The notes beneath the pieces were generated by a model. It was given only the letters and a program-made list of their open reading frames with translations, had not been told where the DNA came from and ran no database searches. A DNA stretch of 64,000 nucleotides from contig WRCA01000002.1 of the NCBI GenBank assembly GCA_009784275.1, positions 68,783-132,782 on the forward strand, given 5' to 3'. Source of the stretch: Alphaproteobacteria bacterium (lineage in GTDB: Bacteria; Pseudomonadota; Alphaproteobacteria; Rs-D84). How positions within the stretch are numbered: the stretch's first letter is position 1; every line of letters starts with the position of its first letter. This document shows positions 34,448 through 42,628 of this stretch, piece by piece. Made by a program: the position numbers and the translations under genes.

Positions 34448-34870
34448 TTAACGATGCTTGCGATGTTTTTTTGAAAGCTTATACTGTTCTTTTTCTACAT
34501 TCCACCTTCTTTGGACAGACCACTTTGCGCAATTGCAGGTTCCTTCCCAAAAATTTTTTTCTTTGATTTTTTCAGATTCTTCGATTTTTTGCTTACATAA
34601 GTCAAATTCCTGCGAAATCATTTCGTCCGTATACCATTTTGCGCACCAATGTTCGTCTTTACGCAGGTCTTCCAGCATATTCAGTTTGTTAGAATAAAAG
34701 ATCGATGCCTCGTTCGCCAGCTTATATTCTTGTTTGTTAGACAGATAGATTTTTTTCGGCCAATAATCATTCGGAATAAATAAGAGGGTATAATAATCCA
34801 ACAGCCAAATACCCGTGCCCGCCAGCACGATAGAGCCACAAATAATAAGCTTTTTCCATTTGGATTTCAT
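34448..34870 (-). CDS. Membrane-anchored hypothetical protein (140 aa)
   Basis: MKSKWKKLIICGSIVLAGTG is an N-terminal membrane anchor or uncleaved signal, followed by a charged, mostly helical domain with several Cys and Trp (EHWCAKWYTDEM, GTCNCAKWSVQRRW) and a very basic C-terminus (SKKHRKHR). No family recognised. It has its own near-perfect promoter and no operon partner. Part of the accessory island. Confidence 0.65.
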   Translation of the reverse strand: MKSKWKKLIICGSIVLAGTGIWLLDYYTLLFIPNDYWPKKIYLSNKQEYKLANEASIFYSNKLNMLEDLRKDEHWCAKWYTDEMISQEFDLCKQKIEESEKIKEKNFWEGTCNCAKWSVQRRWNVEKEQYKLSKKHRKHR

Positions 34871-34891
34871 TATAATTCCCTTGACAAATTA

Positions 34892-34919
34892 ATTATAGCT
34901 TAAATTATTATTTTGTCAA
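34892..34919 (-). promoter_or_regulatory. Promoter of the 34870 gene
   Basis: On the minus strand TTGACA-N16-TATAAT, consensus. A TTGACAAA/TTTGTCAA inverted repeat (34881-34888 and 34912-34919) brackets it and may be an operator. Confidence 0.75.
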
Positions 34920-35039
34920 GGTATTTTGCGGTTATAATAGGGTGCTTTTAAAAAATCCAAAAATCGCGCAAATCCGCGTTTAAAACAAATTGAACTGTCT
35001 GATAGAATTATGCTAGGTTATGATAAATCCTGAAATAAC

Positions 35040-35831
35040 ATGCCCAATAAAAAAATAGAAGTCTTCGAAGCCGGAAATGTAAAGCTTGTAAATTGCTGTA
35101 TGTTCAGCAATGCTGGCTTTGGTTCCGTGAAAGATAAAGGCGTAAATGCGATCATAACTGATTTCCCTTATGGAACATTAAACAAAAGAAACGAATGGGA
35201 CAAGGTTATAGATTACGATAAGTTTTGGATCGAAGCAAAACGGGTTGGCAAAGATAAAATGCCCATAATTTCAACCGCACAGATGCCTTTTACCGCTGTT
35301 CTGGTATCGACGAACTATAAAGATTTCAAATACACGCTTGTTTGGGAAAAATCAAAGGCAACGGGTTATTTAAATGCCAAGAAACAGCCAATGAGGGCGC
35401 ACGAAGACATTGTTGTGTTCTATAAAAAACAATGCAAGTACAACCCGCAAATGACAAAGGGCGAACCGTACAACAAAGGCTGTGCCGTTCGCGATACATT
35501 CGCATATGGAAAACAAGAAAAAGCAGTATTGGTAAAGAATGATACTGGTGACAGGTATCCTCGTTCCGTTCAGTATTTCGTTACGGCGGAAAGCGAAGGC
35601 AAACTGCATCCCACGCAAAAACCAGTTACCTTGTTCGAATGGCTGATAAAGACTTATACCGATAAGAATGATTTGGTATTGGATCCTTGTTTCGGCAGCG
35701 GAACGACCGCCATTGCTGCCATCAGGACCGGACGGAAATTTATAGGATTTGAAAAAGATCCTGTTTATTTCAAGGCAGCAAAAAAACGGATTAAAGAAGA
35801 ATTAAAAGCAAACTTATTATTCGATTTATAA
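35040..35831 (+). CDS. DNA methyltransferase, N4-cytosine/N6-adenine type (263 aa)
   Basis: Motif order is catalytic motif first (ITDFPYGTLN, residues 39-48, a DPPY variant with Phe), then HPTQKPVTLFEWLI, then the SAM-binding motif LDPCFGSGTTAIAA near the C-terminus. This is the beta-class arrangement of amino-methyltransferases. It ends by overlapping the convergent 35826 gene by 6 nt. With that gene it forms a probable type II restriction-modification system; recognition sequence unknown. Confidence 0.88.
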   Translation: MPNKKIEVFEAGNVKLVNCCMFSNAGFGSVKDKGVNAIITDFPYGTLNKRNEWDKVIDYDKFWIEAKRVGKDKMPIISTAQMPFTAVLVSTNYKDFKYTLVWEKSKATGYLNAKKQPMRAHEDIVVFYKKQCKYNPQMTKGEPYNKGCAVRDTFAYGKQEKAVLVKNDTGDRYPRSVQYFVTAESEGKLHPTQKPVTLFEWLIKTYTDKNDLVLDPCFGSGTTAIAAIRTGRKFIGFEKDPVYFKAAKKRIKEELKANLLFDL

Positions 35832-36506
35832 TATTTCTATAATAAACGAAACGAACTTCTTTATAACATCATCGTCTAATTCGTGTTTCACTTTGTAAAG
35901 CGGTTTCGCGGAACTTCTTTTATTTTTCAGAAAGAAAAAGATTTTCGATTCGATTCCATTCGGGTCGGACGTCAGGTGTTTCGTGTCGTCCCAGAAATCT
36001 GCTTCGTATACGAATAGTGTTTTATCTTTTGCCGCGTTTTGTCCGGCAAAGACAATGTATTTGACATCTGCGGGATCTGTTCCATGCTGTTTCAGCGACT
36101 GTGCTATTTTTCTGAAATCTGCCAACGCTCTGTCGTAATAGCATGAATCAAGATAGGTTTTGTTTTCGATAAATGCTATTCTTTTTTTATTAGAAAAAAT
36201 ATGCCGGTCGACTTGAATTTGATTGAATTCAACATCACGGCCTTTGTAATGAATTGTTTTCGAAAGGCGATCCCGGCCGCCGACTATGGATTCAATATTG
36301 GCGCCAGGAATTTCAGTATTTATAGTATCAAAAATGTTTTGTAATAATGATTCAACCAGATTACCCGCCGCATCGCGAATAACGCCTTCAGTCTGGGCGG
36401 TTTCTGCCAACGACGCAAGTTGCGCTTGCTCTCTATCATAACATTTATGGATATTTGTGATAACTTTGCCAGTAATTCTATCAAGTTCTGATTGCGGTAA
36501 ATTCAA
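35826..36506 (-). CDS. Putative type II restriction endonuclease (226 aa)
   Basis: Convergent with, and overlapping, the methyltransferase gene. A PD-(D/E)XK-like core can be seen: an Asp in FNQIQVDRHIFSNKKR (residue 100) followed by AFIENKTYLD (E114-x-K116). The rest is unfamiliar, as is normal for restriction enzymes. TTG start (after AGGGG). Assignment rests on the motif plus the neighbour. Alternatively it could be an unrelated nuclease. Confidence 0.65.
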   Translation of the reverse strand: MNLPQSELDRITGKVITNIHKCYDREQAQLASLAETAQTEGVIRDAAGNLVESLLQNIFDTINTEIPGANIESIVGGRDRLSKTIHYKGRDVEFNQIQVDRHIFSNKKRIAFIENKTYLDSCYYDRALADFRKIAQSLKQHGTDPADVKYIVFAGQNAAKDKTLFVYEADFWDDTKHLTSDPNGIESKIFFFLKNKRSSAKPLYKVKHELDDDVIKKFVSFIIEIL

Positions 36507-36569
36507 AATAAAACCCCTATATTTTCATAGGAGTTTATTACTTTTCAGCGATTCGTTCCAGTGTGCGTA

Positions 36570-37166
36570 TTAGTATTTTATTTTGCTGTGTTCCCTCATG
36601 ATTTTAATTTGTCCTGGGAATGGGTATTCGCGGAAGTATTTTTTTCTGTCTTCTTCCGAATAGCGGCTTTGTTTCGGTACAAATCCCGCTGGTAATTTCG
36701 ACTGGAATGTTTGGACTTCGTTCCAGCCGCCTTTTAGTCCAATTTGATAAGGATAGAATTCCTTTGGCACACCGTTTATAAATATTGCCAAGAATGGCCG
36801 CTTGCCCGCGTAAGTAATACGATGTATTCCGTCTATCAAAAGCGGCTGGCCATCGATAACTTCTATGATCGGTGGCGTAAAGGTATACGGGACTTCGTTA
36901 TCAGCAACCGAATAAGTTATAAATCCTGAATTCGACAGGATATTTACGCCATGTTTGGAAAATGATTTATCCAGCGTTTTGATGATATCCAGCTGGTCTT
37001 GCAGGACAAAGCGCTGGGTCGGGACTATGTCGCTTTTATTCGCGAACTCAAGCGTTATTTTCGCGCCGTCATAAGGGTTAACATACGGAAGTCCGCGCAG
37101 TGTGGCATTTTTTATAACTCCCATCAAATCATCGGTTCCATGCAGCTTGTGTTCAGATATTTTCAT
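36570..37166 (-). CDS. ParB/sulfiredoxin-fold-like protein (198 aa)
   Basis: PPIIEVIDGQPLLIDGIHRI TYAGKRPF carries the DGxHR pattern of the ParB N-terminal/sulfiredoxin-like fold, although it lacks a clear helix-turn-helix DNA-binding part. Stand-alone ParB-like proteins in accessory regions may be regulators, CTP-dependent switches or nucleases. It is divergent from the HAD-type gene 64 nt away. Not a chromosome-partitioning ParB by context, since no parA is present. Confidence 0.55.
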   Translation of the reverse strand: MKISEHKLHGTDDLMGVIKNATLRGLPYVNPYDGAKITLEFANKSDIVPTQRFVLQDQLDIIKTLDKSFSKHGVNILSNSGFITYSVADNEVPYTFTPPIIEVIDGQPLLIDGIHRITYAGKRPFLAIFINGVPKEFYPYQIGLKGGWNEVQTFQSKLPAGFVPKQSRYSEEDRKKYFREYPFPGQIKIMREHSKIKY

Positions 37167-37230
37167 TGCGCCAACCTTTGCTTGCGTGCTACATTCCCCT
37201 TGGTCGGGAACTTACAACAAAGGAAAATTT

Positions 37231-37764
37231 ATGTCAACAAAAATGTACTTTGATATGGATGGGGTTTTGGCGGATTTCGACGCCAGCGCTTGTAAGATTC
37301 TGGATCGCAAGGATTTGAATTATCGAACCGAAGTTATGGCCGGCGATGCGCTTGAAGCAAAGAAAAAGCGCTGGCTGGATATTGAACAAACGCCTGGATT
37401 TTGGGAAAACTTGCAGCCCATCGTTGGCGTGGAATCCATGCTGGCGGCGGCATCCAAGTTGAGTGAAATTTTTGTTTTATCAACGGCGCCATCCGCAAAG
37501 CGTTTCATAAAAGGCGATGAATATGTCCAGCATATAATTGATGCTAAAAAGGCCTGGATTGCCCGGTATTTCGGCAAGTTCTTTGCACCGGAACATGTGA
37601 TAATAGTTCGCGATTCAAAGGAAAAAATAGCGAAATCCGGTCCTGATAGCTTATTGATCGATGATCGCGCAGAAAATATATCTGATTGGATTAACGCGGG
37701 TGGACGCGGCATAGTTTTTAAATCGCCATCCCAGGTTATAAAAGATATGTCTGGCGAATTTTAG
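37231..37764 (+). CDS. HAD-type 5'(3')-deoxyribonucleotidase-like protein (177 aa)
   Basis: HAD motif I is MYFDMDGVLADFDA (catalytic Asp pair), motif II is FVLSTAPSA, and motif IV is LLIDDRAENISDW. These are typical of the NT5C-like 5'-nucleotidase branch frequent in phages and mobile elements, where it may trim dNTP pools. The start is the ATG at 37231 (after AAAGGAAAATTT); the upstream ORF-track extension is not supported. Confidence 0.75.
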   Translation: MSTKMYFDMDGVLADFDASACKILDRKDLNYRTEVMAGDALEAKKKRWLDIEQTPGFWENLQPIVGVESMLAAASKLSEIFVLSTAPSAKRFIKGDEYVQHIIDAKKAWIARYFGKFFAPEHVIIVRDSKEKIAKSGPDSLLIDDRAENISDWINAGGRGIVFKSPSQVIKDMSGEF

Positions 37765-37770
37765 CGGTTT

Positions 37771-38439
37771 TTACTTATACTGTTTCCAGTACGCGTTCCA
37801 GATTTGTGATGCCAATCTGCTCGCATACCTGCGCACGCGAAATGCGGCATCATATGCAACATCCATATCCATATCGCGCATGTCGCAACATACAAAATCG
37901 GTCTGCACCGCTTTCCCGTTTCGTTGGAATTTATTATGTATCGTTGCATTGACGCTGATCCAGATAGAAAGGTCTTCGCCGTCTTTTTCTATCGGTGTTC
38001 CATTTCTGCCCTTTTGGATATCACGACGTTTTATAAAGTTGCTGGCTGTTTTTGTCTTTATGCTGTTAATATCTATCTCGGTATCGGGTACTTTGCGGTC
38101 CCCGAATATTAATTTGGCCTGATTGGCAAGGATCGGTACGGAACTTACAAATTTTGATGTAATTCTCTCTGGATTTCCGATTCTTTGGCCCTTATAGGAA
38201 TAGATTGTATTTCCAGCGGCGTCAGTTACACCATCGCCAGAGATTGCAATGTGGGTTGAACTCTGCGTTGACCAGTCTTCCTTTGGGGTCCAAAAAGCAT
38301 CCTCTTCCACTGGATCATAGGCATGACTGCCCCATCTCTGTATGGGCCCGTTCTTTTCAAACCTTCTGGCTCTTTTGGCTTCTTCTACCTGCTTTCGGTC
38401 TATTTTCGCAGCTATTTTTTTTCTGTTAAGCTTTGCCAT
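37771..38439 (-). CDS. Hypothetical protein (222 aa)
   Basis: A Lys/Arg-rich start (MAKLNRKKIAAKIDRKQVEE) is followed by a soluble domain with no recognised motif (SSTHIAISGDGVTDAAGNTI, RDIQKGRNGTPIEKDGEDLS). Strong own promoter. Part of the accessory island; no function suggested. Confidence 0.65.
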   Translation of the reverse strand: MAKLNRKKIAAKIDRKQVEEAKRARRFEKNGPIQRWGSHAYDPVEEDAFWTPKEDWSTQSSTHIAISGDGVTDAAGNTIYSYKGQRIGNPERITSKFVSSVPILANQAKLIFGDRKVPDTEIDINSIKTKTASNFIKRRDIQKGRNGTPIEKDGEDLSIWISVNATIHNKFQRNGKAVQTDFVCCDMRDMDMDVAYDAAFRVRRYASRLASQIWNAYWKQYK

Positions 38440-38469
38440 TCTTTTATCCCTTTATTTCAATGTGAAATA

Positions 38470-38497
38470 ATTATAGTATAAAATTGTTATTTGTCAA
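38470..38497 (-). promoter_or_regulatory. Promoter of the 38439 gene
   Basis: Minus strand TTGACA-N16-TATAAT, consensus. Confidence 0.75.
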
Positions 38498-38575
38498 GTA
38501 TTTCTATAATGGGGGCAGGGCTTAAAAATCCGCGCCATGGCGCGTCAGAACGGCTTCCCTCATATTAATAAAACA

Positions 38576-38603
38576 TTGACAAATAGCAATATTGTTGTAT
38601 AAT
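38576..38603 (+). promoter_or_regulatory. Promoter of the 38631 gene
   Basis: TTGACA-N16-TATAAT, consensus. The ORF-track TTG start at 38592 lies between the two hexamers, so it cannot be used. Confidence 0.8.
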
Positions 38604-38630
38604 GACATATATATTACCACATTGGGATCC

Positions 38631-39197
38631 ATGATGCCAACTATTGAGATTAATGGAATAAAAAATTATAAATTAGACGGTTCCACTTTAAAGGTGGATC
38701 TTGCTTACGATCAGATTCAGCCTCTTATAGAACAATTACAGCAAACAAAACGGATCAATAACAGCTCCAAGCATATAATTATTACATCTGAAGGTGTTAA
38801 TATATCGCAATATAAGACCTTTGATATCCCCAGTTTTGATAAGTTTCATGAATGGTTCGCGCAGATGAATGCGAACTTTATTGTGCAATACAAGGAATAT
38901 GGGTTGGCCATTGAAAGATTAGAAATCAAAACCGCCTGTAACAAGCCAAAGGCTGGCTATGACAAATTTACGACAGAAGCGCCGATAGAAGACAAAGCAA
39001 ATTTGTGGAATGATAAGTATCAGTGGTACAAAGTTACCTTTACTGATGGCTCCAGTTCTGGTTGGTTGTGCAAGGGGGTATATACTTCTGGGCGTGTGGC
39101 TGTAAAGGAAATAGGTTGCCTGTTGCACAATTTGGCTAAACTTTCAGGTTTTAATAATATATTAGTGGCCCGCAAACAACATCAGAAAATGCAGTGA
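38631..39197 (+). CDS. Hypothetical protein, paralogue of the next gene (188 aa)
   Basis: MMPTIEINGIKNYKLDGSTL is the corrected start. A Gln/Ile-rich helix (IQPLIEQLQQTKRINN) follows. The C-terminal third (WYKVTFTDGSSSGWLCKGVY ... LLHNLAKL) resembles AYLIEFMDGISTDWMCWDKD ... VVYDLAKYF in the 39214 gene, so the two share one domain. No function recognised. Accessory island. Confidence 0.65.
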   Translation: MMPTIEINGIKNYKLDGSTLKVDLAYDQIQPLIEQLQQTKRINNSSKHIIITSEGVNISQYKTFDIPSFDKFHEWFAQMNANFIVQYKEYGLAIERLEIKTACNKPKAGYDKFTTEAPIEDKANLWNDKYQWYKVTFTDGSSSGWLCKGVYTSGRVAVKEIGCLLHNLAKLSGFNNILVARKQHQKMQ

Positions 39198-39213
39198 GAA
39201 ATTCAAGTGACCT

Positions 39214-39762
39214 GTGACAAAAGGGACGATTGTGGTGGAATTTAATGATTCAAAAGGTCTTACCGCGCATTTTGTTCATGGCGGAATAAATCTTGCCGAA
39301 GATTTTCCGTTGTTTCATTTAATTGTGACAGCGTGGGGTTACACTTTAGTCAATGAAACTGGGTACGAAACTGATAAAGACGGGGAGCGCGGCCAGGTTG
39401 GATGGTTGAAACAATACAGTAAAAGAAATATTGACGCAGGTGGTGTAGCGGTGAAACGGGTTATTGTTGTCGCCCACAGCAATACATGCAATTATGATTT
39501 GGAGACTTATACGTATGGCTGGAAGCCCGTGCAAGATATAGAAAATAAAGAAAATAATACAAAACGGGCCTATCTGATAGAATTTATGGATGGAATCAGC
39601 ACCGACTGGATGTGTTGGGATAAAGATGATTCGTTAGAGGACACAGTCTGGAAGTCGGTTGATGTGGTGTATGATTTGGCCAAATATTTTCTCCGTCGGG
39701 TAAAGGCGCAGGAAGCTTACGAGAGAAGCAGTGCCGTAATACAGCGTCAGAAAACGCAATAA
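39214..39762 (+). CDS. Hypothetical protein, paralogue of the previous gene (182 aa)
   Basis: Follows the 38631 gene by 16 nt and is probably co-transcribed. GTG start; an in-frame GTG at 39232 has a better Shine-Dalgarno (AAGGG at 8-nt spacing) and may be the true start. The TDW(M)C-type motif and C-terminal helix match its neighbour. No function recognised. It is the last gene of the island; a terminator follows before the rpoA promoter. Confidence 0.6.
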   Translation: MTKGTIVVEFNDSKGLTAHFVHGGINLAEDFPLFHLIVTAWGYTLVNETGYETDKDGERGQVGWLKQYSKRNIDAGGVAVKRVIVVAHSNTCNYDLETYTYGWKPVQDIENKENNTKRAYLIEFMDGISTDWMCWDKDDSLEDTVWKSVDVVYDLAKYFLRRVKAQEAYERSSAVIQRQKTQ

Positions 39763-39765
39763 AAT

Positions 39766-39786
39766 CCCGTATCAGCGGGTTTTTTC
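39766..39786 (+). terminator. Terminator at the end of the island
   Basis: CCCGT-ATC-AGCGGG then TTTTTTC. Confidence 0.75.
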
Positions 39787-39815
39787 TTGACTTTTTACAT
39801 ATTACTGCTTAAAAT
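39787..39815 (+). promoter_or_regulatory. Promoter of rpoA-rplQ
   Basis: TTGACT-N17-TAAAAT, about 50 nt upstream of rpoA. It gives rpoA its own transcription now that it is separated from rpsK. Confidence 0.65.
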
Positions 39816-39863
39816 CCCCAGGCCTTACGGTGAAAATAATAAACTAAACCACAGGAGCCTTTG

Positions 39864-40892
39864 ATGATTGAAAAAAACTGGATGACATTGATTAAGCCAA
39901 AAAAGCTGCATATCAAGGTCGACGAAACTAATCCCAATATCGCAACTATTATTGCAGAGCCTTTGGAAAAAGGGTTCGGTTTGACGCTGGGTACCGCATT
40001 GCGCCGCGTTTTGCTGTCCTCGCTACAGGGCTGCGCGCCGGTATATGTAAAGATCGAAGGCGTTCAGCACGAATTTTCCAGCATTCCGGGCGTTCGCGAA
40101 GATGTAACCGATATGATTCTTAATCTGAAAGGCGTATATTTCAAGGCCATTAACGAAGGCCAGCACAAGGCTTATTTGAAGGTCAAGGGGCCCGCCGTTG
40201 TTACCGCCGGCATGATTGAAACCAGTGGCGGAATTGAAGTTATGAATAAAGATGCCGAGATTTGCAACTTGGACAAGGGCGCATCTTTGGATATGGAAAT
40301 TATGTTGGGCACAGGCCGCGGCTATGTCCCGGCCAGCGCGCGTATCGAAGGATTGCCTTTGGGAGTAATTCCGGTTGATTCGATTTTCTCACCAATTCTT
40401 AATGTCGCGACTGCGGTTTCTGAAACTCGCGTTGGACAGAGCACTGACTATGACAAGCTGGAACTGACTGTAAAAACCAATGGTGCGGTTTCGCCGGAAG
40501 ATGCGGTTGCATTGGCTTCGCGTATTCTGGCAGACCAGTTGGTTGTATTTATTAACTTCGAAGATCCGGCACAAGTTAACCAGCCGGCAGAAGAAGAAAA
40601 GAAGAAAGAAACTTTGCCGTTCGATCCAAAACTGTTGAAGCATGTTGATGAGTTGGAATTATCCGTTCGCGCGAACAACTGCCTGAAGAACGACAAGATT
40701 AACTGGTTGGGCGAGTTGGTTCAAAAGACCGAAAACGATATGCTGAAAACGCCGAACTTTGGCCGCAAGTCTTTGAACGAAATCAAAGCGCAACTGGAAT
40801 CGATGGGTCTGTCGCTGGGTATGGAAGTACCTGGCTGGCCACCAGAAAATATTGCTGAATTGGCGAAAAAATACGAGGACCCATATAAATAA
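39864..40892 (+). CDS. rpoA: RNA polymerase alpha subunit
   Basis: A 342-aa alpha subunit. The N-terminal assembly domain shows [20 protein letters not shown] and [18 protein letters not shown]-like text ([20 protein letters not shown]). The C-terminal domain shows [20 protein letters not shown] and the DNA/UP-element-binding region [23 protein letters not shown] 39864 follows CAGGAG. It normally follows rpsK directly. Confidence 0.98.
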   Translation: MIEKNWMTLIKPKKLHIKVDETNPNIATIIAEPLEKGFGLTLGTALRRVLLSSLQGCAPVYVKIEGVQHEFSSIPGVREDVTDMILNLKGVYFKAINEGQHKAYLKVKGPAVVTAGMIETSGGIEVMNKDAEICNLDKGASLDMEIMLGTGRGYVPASARIEGLPLGVIPVDSIFSPILNVATAVSETRVGQSTDYDKLELTVKTNGAVSPEDAVALASRILADQLVVFINFEDPAQVNQPAEEEKKKETLPFDPKLLKHVDELELSVRANNCLKNDKINWLGELVQKTENDMLKTPNFGRKSLNEIKAQLESMGLSLGMEVPGWPPENIAELAKKYEDPYK

Positions 40893-40914
40893 TTTTTCCA
40901 TCGGGTTCCGCATT

Positions 40915-40973
40915 GCACTGATTTGCGGGGGCTCATGTACGCTTTTGTACACTACGCCCCCGCAAATCAGTGC
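40915..40973. repeat. Perfect 18-bp inverted repeat between rpoA and rplQ
   Basis: GCACTGATTTGCGGGGGC pairs with GCCCCCGCAAATCAGTGC around a 23-nt loop that itself contains GTAC...GTAC. No T tract follows, so this is more likely a mobile palindrome or an RNA-processing/attenuation structure than a standard terminator. Confidence 0.85.
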
Positions 40974-41069
40974 AGTCGGCTCAATGGATAAAAACAATAT
41001 GATTCTGTAGCATCAGGTCATATTAGATGTTCAATCCCAATTTTGGGGACAACGCAAAAGGAGCGCAAG

Positions 41070-41612
41070 ATGAGACATCAAAAAGCAGGACGCAAGTTCG
41101 GACGCGATACAAATGCACGCAAGGCTTTATTCCGCGGACTGGCGAAGAACTTGATCGAAAGAGAACAAATTAAAACAACTTTGCCAAAAGCAAAAAGCTT
41201 GCGCAGCGTTGTTGAAAAATTGGTTACGCGCGCGAAAACCGATTCGGTTGCGAATCGCCGTCTTGTCGCGGCAGAGCTGGGTGGAACCAACGCAGATGCA
41301 GTGAAAAAATTATTTACTGTTCTGGGGCCGCGCTATGCAAAATGTCCAGGTGGATATACTCGTGTGCTTAAGGCTGGATTTCGCTATGGCGATGCTGCGC
41401 CTATGGCAATAATCGAATTCATCGATCGCGATGAAAATGCAAAGAAGAGCGCAGATAAAAAAACCGAATCAGCAAAAACTGAAAAAGTTGAAAAAGAAAC
41501 GAAAGTGGTAAAAACACCGGCAACAAAAGTTGCAAAAGAAAAAGCCCCCGCTGCAAAAAGCACTGGTGGTGCAAAAACTGTGGCAGTAAAACGCCGTGCA
41601 ACTGGAAAGTAA
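41070..41612 (+). CDS. rplQ: 50S ribosomal protein L17
   Basis: [20 protein letters not shown] is the standard L17 start. The core ends around residue 125 with [20 protein letters not shown]. An unusual ~55-residue Lys/Ala/Thr/Glu-rich tail ([18 protein letters not shown] ...) follows. Extended tails are a recurring feature of ribosomal proteins in this genome. Confidence 0.97.
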   Translation: MRHQKAGRKFGRDTNARKALFRGLAKNLIEREQIKTTLPKAKSLRSVVEKLVTRAKTDSVANRRLVAAELGGTNADAVKKLFTVLGPRYAKCPGGYTRVLKAGFRYGDAAPMAIIEFIDRDENAKKSADKKTESAKTEKVEKETKVVKTPATKVAKEKAPAAKSTGGAKTVAVKRRATGK

Positions 41613-41614
41613 AG

Positions 41615-41638
41615 AATCCGCGCAACGCGCGGATTTTT
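41615..41638 (+). terminator. Terminator after rplQ
   Basis: AATCCGCGC-AAC-GCGCGGATTTTT. Confidence 0.85.
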
Positions 41639-41794
41639 ACTTTGGCGCAAGCATGCACCCTTTTTTTTCGACGAAGTTATTTTTAGTTATAAGTTTTTAT
41701 TCCTTTTTATACTTGACATTCATTCCTATCTATAGGAAAATCTTCGCATAAAGCCTGTGCTTTATTGAGTTCATACAACCAAAAGGAAGGTAAT

Positions 41795-42571
41795 ATGAAA
41801 AAATTAGCATTAACTTCGTTAGTTGCTTTGTTCGCCGCCAGCGGCGCACATGCTGCAAACGTTATTGATAACAATCCGCTGTATCGTCCGGATGCCGGCC
41901 GTTTCTACAGCATAACTTCATTGAACAATGATACGAATTCCCATCTCCGTGCCTGGGGCATTGGTGAAGAGTTCGGTTATGGTATCACTGACAAATTGGC
42001 TGTGATCCTGAACACTGGCGTTGATTTCGCTTTCCCGAAGGGCGGCGACAACACTTTTGGTTGGAACACATTTGGTATCGGTCTGAACTATCGCGTTCTG
42101 GATGAAGGCAACTGGAAAGCTGATGTATTCGGCAATTATCAGTTTGCTCCGGTTTGGGATGGCGATGGCTTCTTGAAAGAAGACAATACTTTCTACGTAT
42201 GGACAGCCGGAGTTCGTGGCGGTTATGTCGCGGGCGACTGGACCATCGCGGGTCATGTAGCATATGACTATACGAATGAAGAATCGTTCAACTGGGGCGA
42301 TGATGGTTTGCATCAGTGGCGCTTGGGCGTTGATGGTCAATATGCGCTTGACAGCAACTGGAACCTGACTGCAGGTGCAGAGTATACCGGCATAACCAAT
42401 GACGGTGCAAAGAATGCAGGTACCTGGAATGGAATCTTCGGCGTCAATTACAACATTGATGCAACGAAGTTCGTCGGCGCGTATATCGGCAAGGAATTGA
42501 CGAATACTAACGATGGATGGAAAGAAGTCAAAGGTATGACCTGGGGTCTGAAATTCGGAATTGATTTTTAA
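41795..42571 (+). CDS. Outer-membrane beta-barrel protein (258 aa)
   Basis: Signal peptide MKKLALTSLVALFAASGAHA, then alternating amphipathic strands rich in Gly, Trp, Tyr and Asp (EFGYGITDKLAVILNTGVDF, VRGGYVAGDWTIAGHVAYDY) and a terminal Phe (WGLKFGIDF), which is the outer-membrane assembly signature. Probably 8-12 strands. Strong Shine-Dalgarno (AAGGAAGG). The start is ATG 41795, not the longer ORF-track start. Substrate or function unknown. Confidence 0.8.
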   Translation: MKKLALTSLVALFAASGAHAANVIDNNPLYRPDAGRFYSITSLNNDTNSHLRAWGIGEEFGYGITDKLAVILNTGVDFAFPKGGDNTFGWNTFGIGLNYRVLDEGNWKADVFGNYQFAPVWDGDGFLKEDNTFYVWTAGVRGGYVAGDWTIAGHVAYDYTNEESFNWGDDGLHQWRLGVDGQYALDSNWNLTAGAEYTGITNDGAKNAGTWNGIFGVNYNIDATKFVGAYIGKELTNTNDGWKEVKGMTWGLKFGIDF

Positions 42572-42587
42572 TTCTGAACTCGATAAA

Positions 42588-42616
42588 AAAAATCGCCGCA
42601 ACTGCGGCGATTTTTT
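42588..42616. terminator. Bidirectional terminator
   Basis: AAAAAATCGCCGCA-ACT-GCGGCGATTTTTT between two convergent outer-membrane genes. Confidence 0.85.
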
Positions 42617-42628
42617 GTTACGTTCTGA

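Noticed and set aside
36570-37166. Chromosome-partitioning ParB / origin region
   Set aside because: No parA, parS-like palindromes or dnaA boxes are near; only the ParB-like N-terminal fold is present.
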